Numbered from the stretch's first letter, positions 1 to 12,270 are shown. The stretch: DNA of 64,000 nt from Monoplex corrugatus (GCA_030674185.1 CM060308.1:41016857-41080856); one strand, 5' to 3'. Translations and numbers: made by a program. Notes: generated from the sequence alone by a model not told the origin.

Positions 1-690
1 GATGAACGTCAGATTGTTACTGCTATGGCACATGTGAATGCACTCTCTCGCCCATGGAACAAGTCCAGCATCTTTATTCAGGATCATGAAAATGCGGTAC
101 TAGTACTACTTGTTTTGGAATTGTTCCCAATATCAGTGTAGACCAATTATCTTTTTTGCTTAGGACTGCTACCCTGGAACCTACACACAACATTTTCTGC
201 CTTTAATTTTTTTTCTGGTCCCTGTGCTTGTGTTGAGTACCTATAGCTCATTTCCTTGCAAGTTTTTTTAATATTTTTTTTATCTGTGCCTGAGTTAAGG
301 CCACCTATGCTTTGGTGTCTCTGCCTGTGTTTTGTTCTGTCCAGTTGGTACTAAGAACCAGCAAGCTTGACGAGTTTGACATGGTGTAGTCTTGATATGG
401 TGATAGTAGTCAGCAGGGCTATAACTAGTATAAGCAATATGAACTTGAACCAGCCCCATGAGCATTTCACATTGTGAAACAGTTCTTGCTTGCTTGAATG
501 CCTTTGTTGGCTTTTCTTTTTGGAGGATCTAAAGACTTACAGTACACTTAGCAGGGGTTCTTTAATCTGTTCTCGTTCCTTTTCATAAACACAGTCTCAG
601 AAGATCTATCAAGACAAGTCAGCGGGCATGATATTCATTTTAACTGGACAAACTTGTTCTGACTTGCCAAGTTGCCTTGCCTTGCTTCCT
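1..690. other. 5' flank or upstream intron, no feature recognised
   Basis: No exon, SINE or LINE was recognised here. The sequence is T-rich and stop-rich in all frames. It may be 5' flank or first-intron sequence of the UGP2 gene, because the initiator exon of that gene was not found. Confidence 0.4.
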
Positions 691-705
691 TGCCTTGCCT
701 TGCCT

Positions 706-707
706 TG

Positions 708-759
<52 letters not shown>

Positions 760-807
760 CATTTAGCTTGTACCTGTGGTCTCTGGTCTGGCTTTCTGCC
801 CATTTTC

Positions 808-866
<59 letters not shown>

Positions 867-965
867 TGTGCGTGCGCACACATGCATGTGTGTGTGTGTG
901 TGAGAGAGAGAGACACACACACACACACACAGACAGAGAGAGTGTGTATGTGTGTGTGTTTGCAT
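706..965. repeat. compound (GT)n/(GA)n/(CA)n microsatellite
   Basis: Two long GT runs (about 710-757 and 811-859) are separated by roughly 50 bp of ordinary sequence. They are followed by GT, GA, CA and GA blocks to about 965. Open frames across it in several registers are products of the dinucleotide repeat and are not genes. Confidence 0.95.
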
Positions 966-1394
966 GCATGAGAGTTGAACATTTACTGTAGTGTTCATGT
1001 TTGTGTGAAAATGTTAGTACGTCTAATCAGGTAGCTGTATTGTCACAAACTGAAACATGATTCTGTTGTTGCTTTTTGTTTGTTTGTTTGTTGTTGCTTA
1101 AAAAGGATTTTAAAGTTTTGAACATTACATTGTTGTAGCACTCCACAAATGTCAGTCATTAATGGAAGCAATTCATTACTGTTTTTTGTTGTTGTTGTTG
1201 TGTGCGGGTTTTTTGTTTTGTTTTGATTTTTTGAGTATTAAATTCTTCTTTTACTTTCTTTTTGTATGTGTGTTTTATTTGTTGTTGTTTTTTTAATTTA
1301 TTTTTACTTTGATTGCTTGAAGATACATGGAAGACCTTGCAAACACTAATTTCACTCTTGTCCTTGACTTTGGTATGTTGATAATCACCTGCTC
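966..1394. other. T-rich non-coding stretch
   Basis: T-rich sequence with short TTG/TTTG runs near 1075 and 1185. No gene or repeat family was recognised. Confidence 0.4.
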
Positions 1395-2680
1395 AGTTGA
1401 TTTTATGTAGAGATTTTTCTGTCTCCCAGGTCAAAAACACAAGTGCAGATTTGTGGTTAGTGATCAACTGCTGCCTCAATTTCATGTGGAGTTTTTTTCT
1501 GTCTTCTAAGTTCTAGGTTAACATAAGTATAGACATGCCAGTGTCTAAGTCCCCTTTGTGTACATGCACTGCTGCATCAATTTTATGTGTACATGCACTG
1601 CTGCATCAATTTTATGTGGAGATTCTTCTATCTTCCACCTTAGCATAAGTATAGACATGCCAGTGGCTAAACCCCCTTTGTGTACATGCACTGCTGCATT
1701 AATTTTATGTGGAGATTTTTCCATTTTCCACGTTAACAAATATAGACATGCCAGTGTCTGAGTCCCCTTTGTGCACATGTAGGCCTACATGCACTGCTGC
1801 ATCAATTTTATGAGGAGATTTTTCCATCTTGCATGTTCACATAAGTATAGACATGCCGGTGGCTGAACCCCGTTTGTGCACATGCACTGCTGCATTAATT
1901 TTATGTGGAGGTTTTTCCATCTTCCATAGGACATAAATATAGATATGCCAGTGTCTGAGTCCCCTTTGTGCACATGTACATGCACTGCTACATCAATTTT
2001 ATGTAGAGATTTTTCCATCTTCCATGTTAACATAAGTATAGACATGCCAGTTTCCATCTTCCACATTGACATAAATATAGATATGCCAGTGTGTGAACTC
2101 CCTTTGTGCACATGCACTGCTGCATCAATTTTATTTAGAGATTTTTCCATCTTCCACCTTAACATAAGTATAGACATGCCAGTGGCTGAACCCCGTTTGT
2201 GCACATGCACTGCTGCATCTATTTTATTTGGAGATTTTTTTTCCATCTTCCACGTTAACATAAGTATAGACATGCCAGTGCCTGGACCCCCTTTCTGTAC
2301 ATGCACTGCTGCATCAATTTTATGTGGAGATTTTTCCATCTTCCACGTTAACATAAGTATAGTCATGCTAGTGCCTGGACCCCCTTTCTGTACATGCACT
2401 GCTGCATCAATTTTATGTGGAGATTTTTCCATCTTCCACGTTAACATAAGTATAGTCATGCCAGTGCCTGGACCCCCTTTCTATACATGCACTGCTGAAT
2501 CAATTTTATGTGGAGATTTTTCCATCTTCCACGTTAACATAAGTATAATCATGCCAGTGCCTGGACCCCCTTTCTATACATGCACTGCTGCATCAATTTT
2601 ATGTGGATATTTTTCCATCTTCCACGTTAACATAAGTATAGTCATGCCAGTGCCTGGACCCCCTTTGTACATGCATGTGC
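1395..2680 (+). repeat. 93-94 bp minisatellite derived from the SINE-B body
   Basis: About 13 head-to-tail copies. In the regular part the anchor word TGCACTGCTG recurs at about 2301, 2395, 2488 and 2581, giving a period of 93-94 bp. Earlier copies vary in length, with one short partial unit near 1560-1590. Each unit reads in the order GAGATTTTTCC, then GTTAACATAAGTATAGACATG, then GCCTGGACCCCCTTT, then TACATGCA. This is the same word order as the body of the SINE-B copies at 38.6 and 46.5 kb. Open frames of 224 and 252 codons on the two strands exist because 93 is a multiple of 3. They are not genes. Confidence 0.9.
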
Positions 2681-2760
2681 AGAACATCAAATACTCACAT
2701 TAAAGATACTCGTAGTAAAGATCCTATACTGGCTATAGGCCATTAGCATATGGAAATCTG
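2655..2760 (+). mobile_element. 3' part of a SINE-B copy ending the array
   Basis: The last minisatellite unit continues into the distal SINE-B sequence, with GCAGAACATCAAATACTCAC followed by a TTAAAGAT word and then a GGAAAT word. The array is therefore an expansion inside one SINE copy and not an independent satellite. Confidence 0.6.
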
Positions 2761-3061
2761 TCAGTTTAATGTTAAGGTGATGATATTGACCTTGAGAGAG
2801 AGGGATCAGACATTTTTCGCTTAGATTATTGAATGCCAGAATGAAATTGATATATATGATCAAAGTTTTAAGAAGAAGTACATGTAGAATGAAATTGATG
2901 TTCAACCATCTGTAAATGTCAGCACATTTAATCATTCATGCTAATCAGGCAGCAAATACTTCAAGAAGATGATATGTTAGCACTATCGTTGGAGTGCCTT
3001 GTTGATGACACAGGGGTCATTGGTCCCTCAGGTGGGCAGTGTTTGTTTGTTTGTTTTTTAA
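2761..3061. other. no feature recognised
   Basis: AT-rich sequence without recognised coding or repeat content. Confidence 0.35.
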
Positions 3062-3260
3062 AGTGGGTTTGCTTACTCAGTTGATACAGGCATGTTCTTA
3101 AGAACTAGTATTTCAAGCTCAGTCTTATCCCACAACATAAAATCTGGCCTGGTATTGCTCATTTTTAATACTCCAATCAGTCTGGTGTTGTCAGCTCAGT
3201 ATTTCTTAGTTCCCCTCTCCCCTCCCCCTCTCCTCCACCACCCAACCCACCATATCATTA
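3062..3260 (+). mobile_element. SINE-C copy (tRNA-like head)
   Basis: The head contains TACTCAGTTGATACAGGCAT and a degenerate B-box-like stretch before CCCACAACAT. The body has the words AAATCTGGCCT, CTCATTTTTAAT and TCTGGTGTTGTCAG. The same order of words is found at 5240-5460 (+) and, reversed, at 28085-28260. The head resembles a decayed tRNA promoter region, which suggests a pol III-type SINE. Family name and exact ends are unknown. Confidence 0.55.
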
Positions 3261-4329
3261 CCTTGGTGGCACATCGTTGCATTAATTTGTGTTTAAAAAA
3301 CAGTAGCAGTAACTTGCATCTGAATATGTTTGTTGAATGTTTGAAAATTGTCATACAATCAAGCAAGCATATGAAGCCAACAACCTGTTAACTATTGAAA
3401 CAACTAACCATTTGTTCATCATCAGAAGAAATGATACTAGGTAGATTTAAAGTAACTCAAGAAACATTAGACATGCATTGTGGAAGCTATCAGCGAAAGG
3501 GAAGAGTTTGAAAAATGGAAAAATTTGTGCACAGTATAAAAATATTGTTTTGTGCCAAGTATGTATAAATAAATACCATTGCACATTTCCACATTCGTCA
3601 AGACAATTACATATGTGTGCAGGGTTGGTTTGTTGTTGTTTTTTCAAATGATTCGTGTAGAGAGCTGCATGTCATTGTCTTTGATTCTGTTAACAAGTCA
3701 AGCCAGGATTGCCAGGGTCCATATATCAAGGAACAGTAAGGAAAAGTATGGAAGTCATACTTGCAGGAATGTTGATCTGTCTTTACTGTAGATCAGATCT
3801 TTGAAACAGGTGCTCACAGAGAAAGGTGAGTGTACAAGAGAAACAAGTCAGTGACTGTGAACTGGAAGACACAATGATTTAGTTTTCCCCTTTTTCCTAA
3901 AAGCATTTGTCTCAAAGGTCTGTGACCAACTTGTAATGTCCATTGTTGTGGAGCTGACTTCCATGCTTTGTGTTGCCATTCACCAATGGAGATAGAAGCT
4001 GTAATAGAACTTGGGAATATTATGTCATGTATGGGTAAATTGCGATCTTGGGAGTCCTTAGTAAATTGATAAAGAAGAGTTAAGTAAGTCTAAGGATGCC
4101 TAGAGTAGTATCGCATAGCTTTTCAATTTTCTTTACTTTTATCCATTTAAAATTCTCTCTCTGCTGCTCGAAACTGGCGATCTACCTTGCCTGATAAGAA
4201 TGGCGAAGACTGGAAAATGCATGCCCTGCTCATTACCAATAAATGCTATATCATCATTCATTCCCTATACGAAGACTGAAAAGACAGGGGGGGAGGGGTA
4301 ATTCCTGTCCCAACTTCTGCACTTCCTCA
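3261..4329. other. about 1 kb without recognised features
   Basis: No exon with splice sites and no clear similarity to the other repeats in this window. It includes a short TTTGTTGTTGTTTTTTC run near 3630. Confidence 0.35.
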
Positions 4330-5130
4330 GTGGTGTTAATCCCACATCACTCATTCCAGCTCCACAACACATCACCAACCCAAGTTCATTCACTCAAAAC
4401 CCCAGTGCCAAAAACCCATGGTAGCCTGAGATGTCAAACCACCATCCATCAGAGAGACCCTGCTGCTGGGTCACTTTTATAGAGTTTAACAGAGCTTATT
4501 CTGATCCAGCTTACCAAGGACACTGCCTACTAAATCCCCTATCAATGACAGTAATTGCTTAATTGTGAAGCCAGATTGAGTGAGACTTCAGTATGGAGGC
4601 CATTGCCATTGCTCTCCAACAACAGCCCCCTTGAATCAGGAACACCGTGCCCATGAACCACTAACGCCAAAGGCTCCAACTTGAATTCACCTTAGTCATG
4701 GAAGTGATAGAGGAAACCAAAACTGAGGTCACCACAAGATAAGGACATAAAGGACATCAGTCTGAAACAGTTTTTGCGATGCTGTTATGATTGATGATTT
4801 TATAATAATGGGGATAATGGTCATCATGCTATGGAATTCCATCTAGGACAGATTGCGTGACACGACTGTACTCCACGCTTACTTTACTATCATACTATAT
4901 CCTGTAGTCAGTTAGGCCCAACATCAGCAGTGTTGATCAGGAAATTTGAGATGCATCCATAAAATGGATGAATCTCAACAGTGTGGTTCCAGTCTTTTCA
5001 ACGAACCTAAAGCACTCATCATATTTTTGGGTAGGGGCTGGTCAGATCAATTCTCCATAATGTTTTGGACTGATGGATGTTCGAATCCATGGCCTTCCCA
5101 GTTAGTAGTACTCTATATAACCACTTTCTC
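4330..5130 (-). mobile_element. composite repeat: family E segment plus SINE-A, reverse orientation
   Basis: 4330-4790 carries the family E segment (key words CACCAACCCAAGTTCATTCA and GGTCACTTTTATAGAG). About 4800-5130 is the reverse complement of SINE-A, with the words GCTATGGAATTCCATCTAGG, CTGTACTCCACGCTTACT and CAGTTAGGCCCAACA, ending in a degraded tRNA-like head. The same two modules with the same junction occur, inverted as a block, at 31831-32590. This supports a single about 800-bp element over a chance neighbourhood. Confidence 0.65.
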
Positions 5131-5239
5131 TTAGTGATTTTTTTTTATACAGAGTTCATTTATCCTTCTGTGTGAAGGTAAACGTCTCATTGCTGTGCAT
5201 TGCATGACAGCATGATGTCAGAAATGAATAGTGGCATTC

Positions 5240-5460
5240 ACTGATCATTGGGTTGACTGGCTCAGTTGATTCAGCCGTGAACTCAAGATCTGATATCTTG
5301 ACTTCAGTCCCAGCCCACAACATGAAAATTGGCCTATTGTTCATCTTTAATGCTTTAATCATGTTGGTGGTGTCAGGTTAGTTTCATTCGGTACTCTCCA
5401 CCCATTCCCATTTCAAACCTTGCCAGTGCATAGGGTTTTGCACAGGGTCAAGGAATTTGT
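5240..5460 (+). mobile_element. SINE-C copy 2
   Basis: The tRNA-like head GGCTCAGTTGATTCAGCC is followed by the body words CCCACAACATGAAAATTGGC, TCATCTTTAATGC and TGGTGGTGTCAG. It ends near a GCATAGGGTTTTGCACAGG word that also ends the tRNA-like repeat at 33660-33850. Confidence 0.6.
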
Positions 5461-5880
5461 TATATGGATGGAAAGCCTGGACAATCAACAAGCAAAGTCA
5501 GAACAAGATTGAGGTAGCAGAAATGTGGCTTCTTAAAAAAATGTTAAGAATTTCATGAGTAGCAAAGAAAACAAAACAGTCTTGAAAGATGCAAACACGA
5601 AAAGATCATTTATGAAGAAGATAAGGGAAAGACAAGCAACATTTATGCACAAATTATAGGACATTTTATGAGGCAAGAAATTTGAGCACCTAGTCACAAA
5701 AGGAAAGCTAGAGTGAAAAGGAGCTTCAGGTAGACCTGGGGAGAAAAGAGTTTTGCAGAGTGGGCAAGGACAAAAAGTTAAGAGATATACTTGCAGTGAC
5801 AAGGGACAGACATATTCATATGGAGAGCCATGATTGCCAACACCAGTTGCCAAGGCACATGATGATGAAGGAATTTTCCT
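5461..5880 (+). mobile_element. non-LTR retrotransposon, 5'-truncated 3' end
   Basis: A decayed copy of the C-terminal end of a LINE reverse-transcriptase ORF. Conceptual translation in shifting frames matches the other copies here: a WTINKQSQNKIEVAEMW-like segment, then KIRERQATFM, then GHFMRQ. It ends with the AATGCC/GGCAC-type 3' end and GATGATGA at about 5855-5870. Several frameshifts and stops make it inactive. Confidence 0.75.
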
Positions 5881-6282
5881 GATCATCACTGGCAATTTTG
5901 GTGGAGTGAATATGGAATTGACAGGGTATGATGAATCCCTCTTGAACTAATTCTAATTCTGCTGGTCATCTCTGATGAAATACTTCATTTTAAAATGATG
6001 ACTGGGTACACTGCATTTTATATTGATGATTTGGCTTGGAGTGGGAACAGAGTGCATTTTGATAGCTTTGTAGTGACATTTGCTTTGATGTATGCAGACA
6101 AAAGTCATAACAGTTCATTGGGACAGCTTGTGAAAGAATGTGAGGGAAAGAGTGTGTGCGTGTTTTTGTGTGTTTGATTGTTTGACAAACTGGTCTTTAT
6201 TCCACAGTGTGTGTAGTATGGATTTTTCATGAATATTTTAAAATACAATTTTTGTATTTTTTATTATTCTGGTGGGAAATTG
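5881..6282. other. no feature recognised
   Basis: Ordinary AT-rich sequence with no exon or repeat recognised. Confidence 0.35.
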
Positions 6283-6283
6283 T

Positions 6284-6344
<61 letters not shown>
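6283..6344. repeat. (GT)n microsatellite
   Basis: Uninterrupted GT run of roughly 30 units. Confidence 0.95.
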
Positions 6345-6348
<4 letters not shown>

Positions 6349-6540
6349 AAGATAAAGGTGGAGTATTACAAATATGTTCCACTTACTTGATGTGGATTTG
6401 GAATTTTAACTTTTTATTGAGGTTTCATTGCACTCTGTGCAGAATTTTTAATAATAACCCTGAGGATTTCGTCATTTAATCATAATGCAGAATCCTGTGC
6501 ATGGGTGAGCTCTTGAGATGGATGGGTGGTTGTATATAGA

Positions 6541-6600
6541 CAGATTTGGTATCAAAAACGTGTTGCATAGACAGATTCAGTATCAAAAACGTGACTACCA
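6541..6600. repeat. 31-bp tandem duplication
   Basis: The word CAGATT(T/C)(G/A)GTATCAAAAACGTG appears twice about 31 bp apart, each preceded by TAGA. Confidence 0.7.
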
Positions 6601-6796
6601 GATTGGTTGAAAGGCAAGTAGGCCTGTATTATGTTCTGGGCTGGAATTGAATTCAGATTAAGTCAGTGGCTTTCTCTCTCAGCATGATTAATGAATACTT
6701 TCTTCCATGATTCGCACAATCTGCATTTGGATCCATTCTGTTTTAAATCTGGAAGAGTGCATTGTAAAATCATGTTAGCTGTTATTATAACCATAT

Positions 6797-6841
6797 TTAT
6801 GTGTGTGTGTGTGTGTTTGAGAGAGAGAGAGAGAGAGAGAG
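6797..6841. repeat. (GT)n(GA)n microsatellite
   Basis: A short GT run passes directly into GA repeats. Confidence 0.85.
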
Positions 6842-7192
6842 ATTTAAGTCTTTTCGACCGTGTCTCTTTCTTTCAGTCTCCCTCTAGAAAAAAAAGGAAG
6901 ATTGTTCCATAAAAGTGAAAATTGTTTCATGTTAACCGGTGAGAGGTGTGTGTCTTTTTGTGACAAAAGTGTGTGAACAGTATTTTCTCAGCCCTTTATG
7001 AGTGGATCTTTACCAGATTTGGGTCAGAGGTGTGAACTGTTGAGGAGTCGCAAAAGGAAAGTCTGAAGATTGAAGCTCCACGGTCAAGGTCACATGGATT
7101 GAAATAGTACCTAAAATCAGTACGTTTTGAAGTTGTATGAGTCTGAATGGTATATTCTAATGAACTTCTAACTATGTCTACACCATCTTTAA

Positions 7193-7645
7193 ATAGATAG
7201 ATCATATCAAGATAATACTAAACTGTTTTGACCGTTGTCCTTGATGCATTTCAGGTTTTATCTCATTCCAAGCTTCTTCAAGGTTTTGAGAAGTATTAAA
7301 TACAGATTTTTTGTTAAGCTTTTTTGCATAGAAAAGGGAAATTGTTAAAATGGCTTGTGATAGGACAATGATGAAGAGATCATGGTGGTATGTGTACAAC
7401 AAACCACATACAAAAATAGTTCAGTGTTTGTAATTTGTTGCCTCTGCAACTGAGAGGAAAGGAGCGCATTGATGAACAACAGGTTTGAAGTGAGGGCATG
7501 TAATTGTAAGTGTGACATATGTTCACAGGACTGTTAATGTTATTATAGTGTTAACATCACAAGCTGTTGCTCTGGTTAATGCTCAGAAGTGTAGATTACA
7601 TCAGTGGAGGCTTGTCTTATTAGACTGAAAGTTCTAATCTAAGGG

Positions 7646-7719
<74 letters not shown>

Positions 7720-7813
7720 CGTGCATGTTTACCTGTGTGTGCTTGTATATGTGTATGTGCATGCGTAAAGATATACTGTTCAGAATAGATAGATCATATC
7801 AAGATAATACTAA
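7193..7813 (+). repeat. separated identical direct repeats
   Basis: A 29-bp word that contains ATCATATCAAGATAATACTA occurs at about 7193-7221 and again at 7785-7813. The intervening 560 bp include a long GT tract. Confidence 0.75.
7649..7717. repeat. (GT)n microsatellite
   Basis: GT run with one TTG interruption near 7680. Confidence 0.95.
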
Positions 7814-7819
7814 TCGACA

Positions 7820-9330
7820 CGGTTTGCAATTTTGGTTTGAAATCACAAAACTTATAGGAATGAATTCAGATTTTATGAAAATGTTCCTTTCTCACTCCAG
7901 GCTAATTATCAGCATGACTGGAAGAGAGCTTTGGAACACAGTAGTATATGCACATTATATCAAAATTTCTGAAGCAAATTTGGAATAGAGAAATGTATTA
8001 CACTGTTACCAGATATCACTAGTGTTTTTCGTGTGATCAAATTTCATTTCAGCTGTCAGAAGCTTGTTATGAATAAGGTAGATGTAGAGGAGTAAGTTTT
8101 GTGATGGCAATGCCCAGGGCAGTGAGTTTCACTTTATTTTCAAATGTCCGAAATTCCATGATGATCAATTGAAGTTTTTTCCACAAAAATATCTTTCAGT
8201 TAAAACACTGTTCTCATTGTGTAATTTCATTTCTGGAAGGAAAAAAAGATTAAATCAAAATTAGCTAAATTTGTCAAATGTTCTAAAATTGTATGATTTT
8301 ATGCTGAACATTTGAGTGTTCAGTCATGAGACAATTTGAAATGGACATTTTTCTGTTGGATTGTCATCAATTCTTTCTGCCTAATGTTATCTGCTGATTT
8401 CATTGGATTTTTGTTTATTTGCTGTTATCCTCTATGCCCTAGTTGGGGCTAGAGGATCTGTTAAACATTAAAAGAAATGTTGAATTTTTGTTTGTTTCAT
8501 TAGTTAATACATCAGCTTGTGTGTTTGTGTACTTTATTGATCCAGCTCCCCATCATATGAGAGACACAAAAGTCACTTTCACATTGTGATTGTCAATAAA
8601 GATGGGGAATGTAACAGATACTTAATAGTGTCACTGTCAATAAAGATCAGATTGATAACAGATGATGTTAAATTGATTTAAATTTAATGACCAGTCAGAT
8701 TGAAAAAACTTAATGACCAGTCAGATTGAAAATTGCTGTGATTGTTTCATTGAAATTTGCTGGCAAAAATGGTTGGTTGATATGAACAATATACTCAAAC
8801 TTATGTCTGTACTGTGCATATATTTAAGCTGTGTGTTTTCATTCTTCCACTACGAACCCATTGTACAATGTGTTGTGTTGATCAATACAAGTTTATTAGA
8901 CTCGTAAATATATCTTCCATCAACAGCTATAGGTATTGATACAGTAATGACACAAGCCAGAGATTGTGTCTACTTTACCTGGACAACTTTGAAAATGAAC
9001 ATCACTTTCTCTTTTGTTTCCAGTTTATGTAACACTAAGATGTATGAATGTCTCACATATTGAAAGAACATAACAGTCCACATGTTGCAGTCACATTAAA
9101 GCCACACAGAAATGAATGTATTGTCGTTGTCTCCATATATATATACATTACGTATGACTTAGAGTTAATAATACTATTAATAGTAAACAAAAAAGTGCTT
9201 TGAATTAATGACTAAATCGCTTAATCCAAGGCTTTGTTTATTTTTTCAAGTAGCCAAATCAAGGGTGAATATTTGCCCACTTTAGACGCTGGCTGTATTA
9301 GTAGCTACAGTTTTAGCCATGCTGAGCAAA
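7820..9330. other. 1.5 kb AT-rich, only small duplications
   Basis: No gene recognised. Short local duplications occur at 8597-8660 (GTCAATAAAGAT twice) and 8685-8730 (TTAATGACCAGTCAGATTGA twice). Confidence 0.4.
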
Positions 9331-9339
9331 CTCTGTTGC

Positions 9340-9485
9340 TACTGTTTGCACTACAACTACAGCTGCGGCTGCTGCTGCTGCTACTACTATTACTCTACTA
9401 CAACTACTGCTAACTACTTCTGCAGTGCCTCCTGTTACTACTGTTGTTGCTGCTACTACTACTGCTGCTGTTGTTTCTTCTACTT
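9340..9485. repeat. imperfect trinucleotide tract (CTA/CTG/TTG)
   Basis: Triplet-periodic pyrimidine-rich sequence of CTACTG/CTGCTG type. Low-complexity open frames on both strands are a consequence of it. Confidence 0.75.
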
Positions 9486-9789
9486 TCACAAGAATATAGT
9501 GTAATGTAGTGTATTGCTGTACTGCACAGTACAGTTCCATATACTATATAGTAAGATAATGGAATACAGTATAATACAACACTGTACAATACTTGCAAAG
9601 AATTTCAGTATTAACAATTCAAATGATATCTGACTACTAATGGACTTGGATTTAAAGCAAATTAGTTGAAGGTTTTTGTAGGTGAATACTCCCAGTAAAC
9701 ATTTCAGATTTCTTTCTTAGTATATCTCAAGAGAATAAAAATAAATGTGAATAGTAACTACAAACAGCTTGAACTTGATTTGCATATTG

Positions 9790-10058
9790 ATGTGGCAGTT
9801 GAAATATTTTCATCACCCTTTCATCAATTGTCATTAATCTTTCATCACATTTTCATTGCTTGATGATGTCATTACATTTTCATCATTGCTTTCTTCGTTT
9901 GTCATCATGCTATTGTCGCACATTCATCATTTGTCATAACATTTTCATTCATCATGCTTTCATCATTTGTAATAATTTTTTCATTTCTTGTTGTAATACT
10001 TTCATCACTTTTTCTTTAAATATTGAGTATAGCTTAGCATTGAGCTGTGTGTTTGTGG

Positions 10059-10089
<31 letters not shown>

Positions 10090-10795
10090 TGTGTGTGTGT
10101 GCGCGCGCGCGTGCACACAGTGTTTGTATGTCTGTGTAGATTTGCATTCATGTTTATCATTTTGCTCTTCTTGTCACTTTGGTTCCTAATGTTTATTTAC
10201 ATGTCATGTTTTATGAGTATCTGTTGTGACTTGATCGAAAGTTTTATGTTGTTCTGTTCTTAAAAAGTGCAGTGAGTATGCTTTTGAAATGTGCCATTTG
10301 TACTATGTAAAATAAACTATTACCATCATTATTATTGTTATTCACTTATTGCAATCATTATTATCATTAGTATTATTTTTAGTTGTATTATATTACTGGT
10401 TTTACTAGTATTATTAGTAATATCTTCTCTTTTTTGGGGGGGGGTTGGTTATATCATTATTATCATCATCATCATCAGTAGTAGTAGCAGTAATAATAAT
10501 AATAATAGTAGTATTTCACCACACTTTCATCACTTGTCATGCTTCTGTTGTTTGTCATTACACTTTCATCATGCTTAAATTTTTCTTGTCATTATGCTTT
10601 CATCATTTATCATTACACTTTCATCATTTGGTTTATGCTTTCATCAATTGTTGTTATGATTTCATCACTTGTCATTATGATTTCATTGCACTTTGATCAC
10701 TTGTCATTACAGATTCATCTCACTTTCATCACTTTGTTATTATGCTTTCATCACTAGGTTTTACACTTTTATCACGTCATTATGTGATATTGTCA
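9790..10795. repeat. imperfect TTTCATCA-rich tandem repeats around (GT)n and (ATT)n tracts
   Basis: 9790-10020 and 10505-10795 consist of about 20-bp degenerate units of the type TTTCATCACTTGTCATTAYGC. Between them lie a GT/GC alternating run (10047-10120) and ATT/TAG triplet sequence (10320-10510) with a G9-type homopolymer near 10440. The two halves look like one minisatellite split by other low-complexity DNA. Confidence 0.7.
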
Positions 10796-11689
10796 TATGG
10801 TGCTAAGAGGCTAATTGCAATAGGATGTCTTTAAAAGCTCATTTGTTTTTGTGTTTTGTTTTGTCTGATATCCATCATCATGTCATCTTTGACATCATCA
10901 TCATCAATATGTTGAATCAGCATAGAATTTGATTAAAGGAAGACAAGGACTTCGCTACTACCAACTTATGTACTTCATCATAGAATCTAAACGTATGGAT
11001 GTTAGGTTCTACCGCACCTTTTTCCTAGCTCAAACACTCCTTTTTTAATTAACTTGATCAATATCAGGTCCAGTAACACCTGACACCGCATTTTACACAC
11101 CTTGACACAGGTGTGGCTGGTAACTTGCAGTCAGTATGCACTTCTTAGACATAATGTATTATTAGTATGCTGCCTAAACAGGAGTTTGACTTAGAAAAAC
11201 GAACCAACCACCCATTCTTGTCTTTTCCTCAAAACAGATCTGTGTGGGGTTTTTTCATACATGCTGGGAATATTTCATTGTTGGGATGTTTGGGATTTTA
11301 ATGAAACAGGTGTCTTATTATTAGCAGTTGATCAATCAGTCAGTCTATCGGTCAGTCAGTCATGATGGTTACAAACCAGATGACAGTAGAGACATCTGAA
11401 TCAAAGTGACTGCTAGCTTTCAAGCAAATATGTACCAGAAAAACACAATGCGTATTTGATACAACAAAACAAGACATAGGTGCAAGTTTTCAGCCACCTG
11501 GCCTTTGTCAAGAGCATAAAACAGTCAACAAAGAATAAATGCACAACAATTAGTTTAAAAAACAACAACAACAAAAACAACAACAAAAACAAAAACAAAA
11601 AAACAGTAGTCAACTTCCTGAACATGATGTTCAGCAGAAGGAAATAGCAGTCTGTTTTTGTTGTTGTTTTTTTTAATACTAAGTATGCA
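10796..11689. other. no gene recognised
   Basis: Contains AAAACAACAACAAAAAC-type low complexity near 11560-11605 and a small GTCAGTCA run near 11335-11360. No exon or repeat family recognised. Confidence 0.35.
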
Positions 11690-12270
11690 TTCTAATTCTA
11701 TTTTTGTGGTTTTCTGGTTCATTTTAGCAGACACATTCCCCTGTGGGGACACCAGGGGTTCTCTCAGTATAAATAGTATCCCCACCTTCTGGAAACCCTG
11801 CTAGAAATTTCCTGTTTTCTATCACTCTCTTTGTTTCTGCCTTGTTCCATTGATTTCTGTCATTTCTTCCTATCATTTTCTTCCTTGCTGTTCCATTATG
11901 ATTCACCTGTATGTGTTTGATAAAGTCTAACGTACTCTCACTTAGGATTGGTAATTGGGTACAAGTAGTAAGTGCATTTTTGGCTTTAGGGAAATAATAT
12001 GTGAAAGCAATTTTAGATAATTTAGGCCTGTGTCTATGTATGTTTTAGGTTTTTTGTTATGTTTAAATTGGCATTCAGGTTTGTGTTTTGAATCCTTTAG
12101 TTTATGTGATGAAATTGGACAGAGTGGTCAACACCAGGGGCATCTCCATAGATTATGTGCGCAAATGCATCAATACGTGTACTTAATTTTCTTTTTTCTT
12201 TGAAGTATTGTGTATGTTTTGAAACGGTTATAGTCCTGATATGGCTCTATGCATTCAGCTGGGCTTTAAA
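11690..12270 (+). mobile_element. interspersed repeat family F, copy 1
   Basis: About 580 bp that match 30900-31470 in the same order: CCCCTGTGGGGA, CACCTTCTGG, TAGGATTG, a CCAGGGGCATMTCCATA word, then TATGTGC. It carries no obvious coding capacity or tRNA head. It is called a mobile element only because a second diverged copy lies inside a UGP2 intron. Confidence 0.6.

Noticed and set aside
1785..2703. Open frames of 224 (-) and 252 (+) codons
   Set aside because: They translate the 93-bp SINE-derived repeat on both strands. No independent coding evidence.
9480..9600. Palindromic TACTGCACAGTAC region as a regulatory hairpin
   Set aside because: Short stem in AT-rich low-complexity DNA with no gene nearby. 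Could arise by chance.
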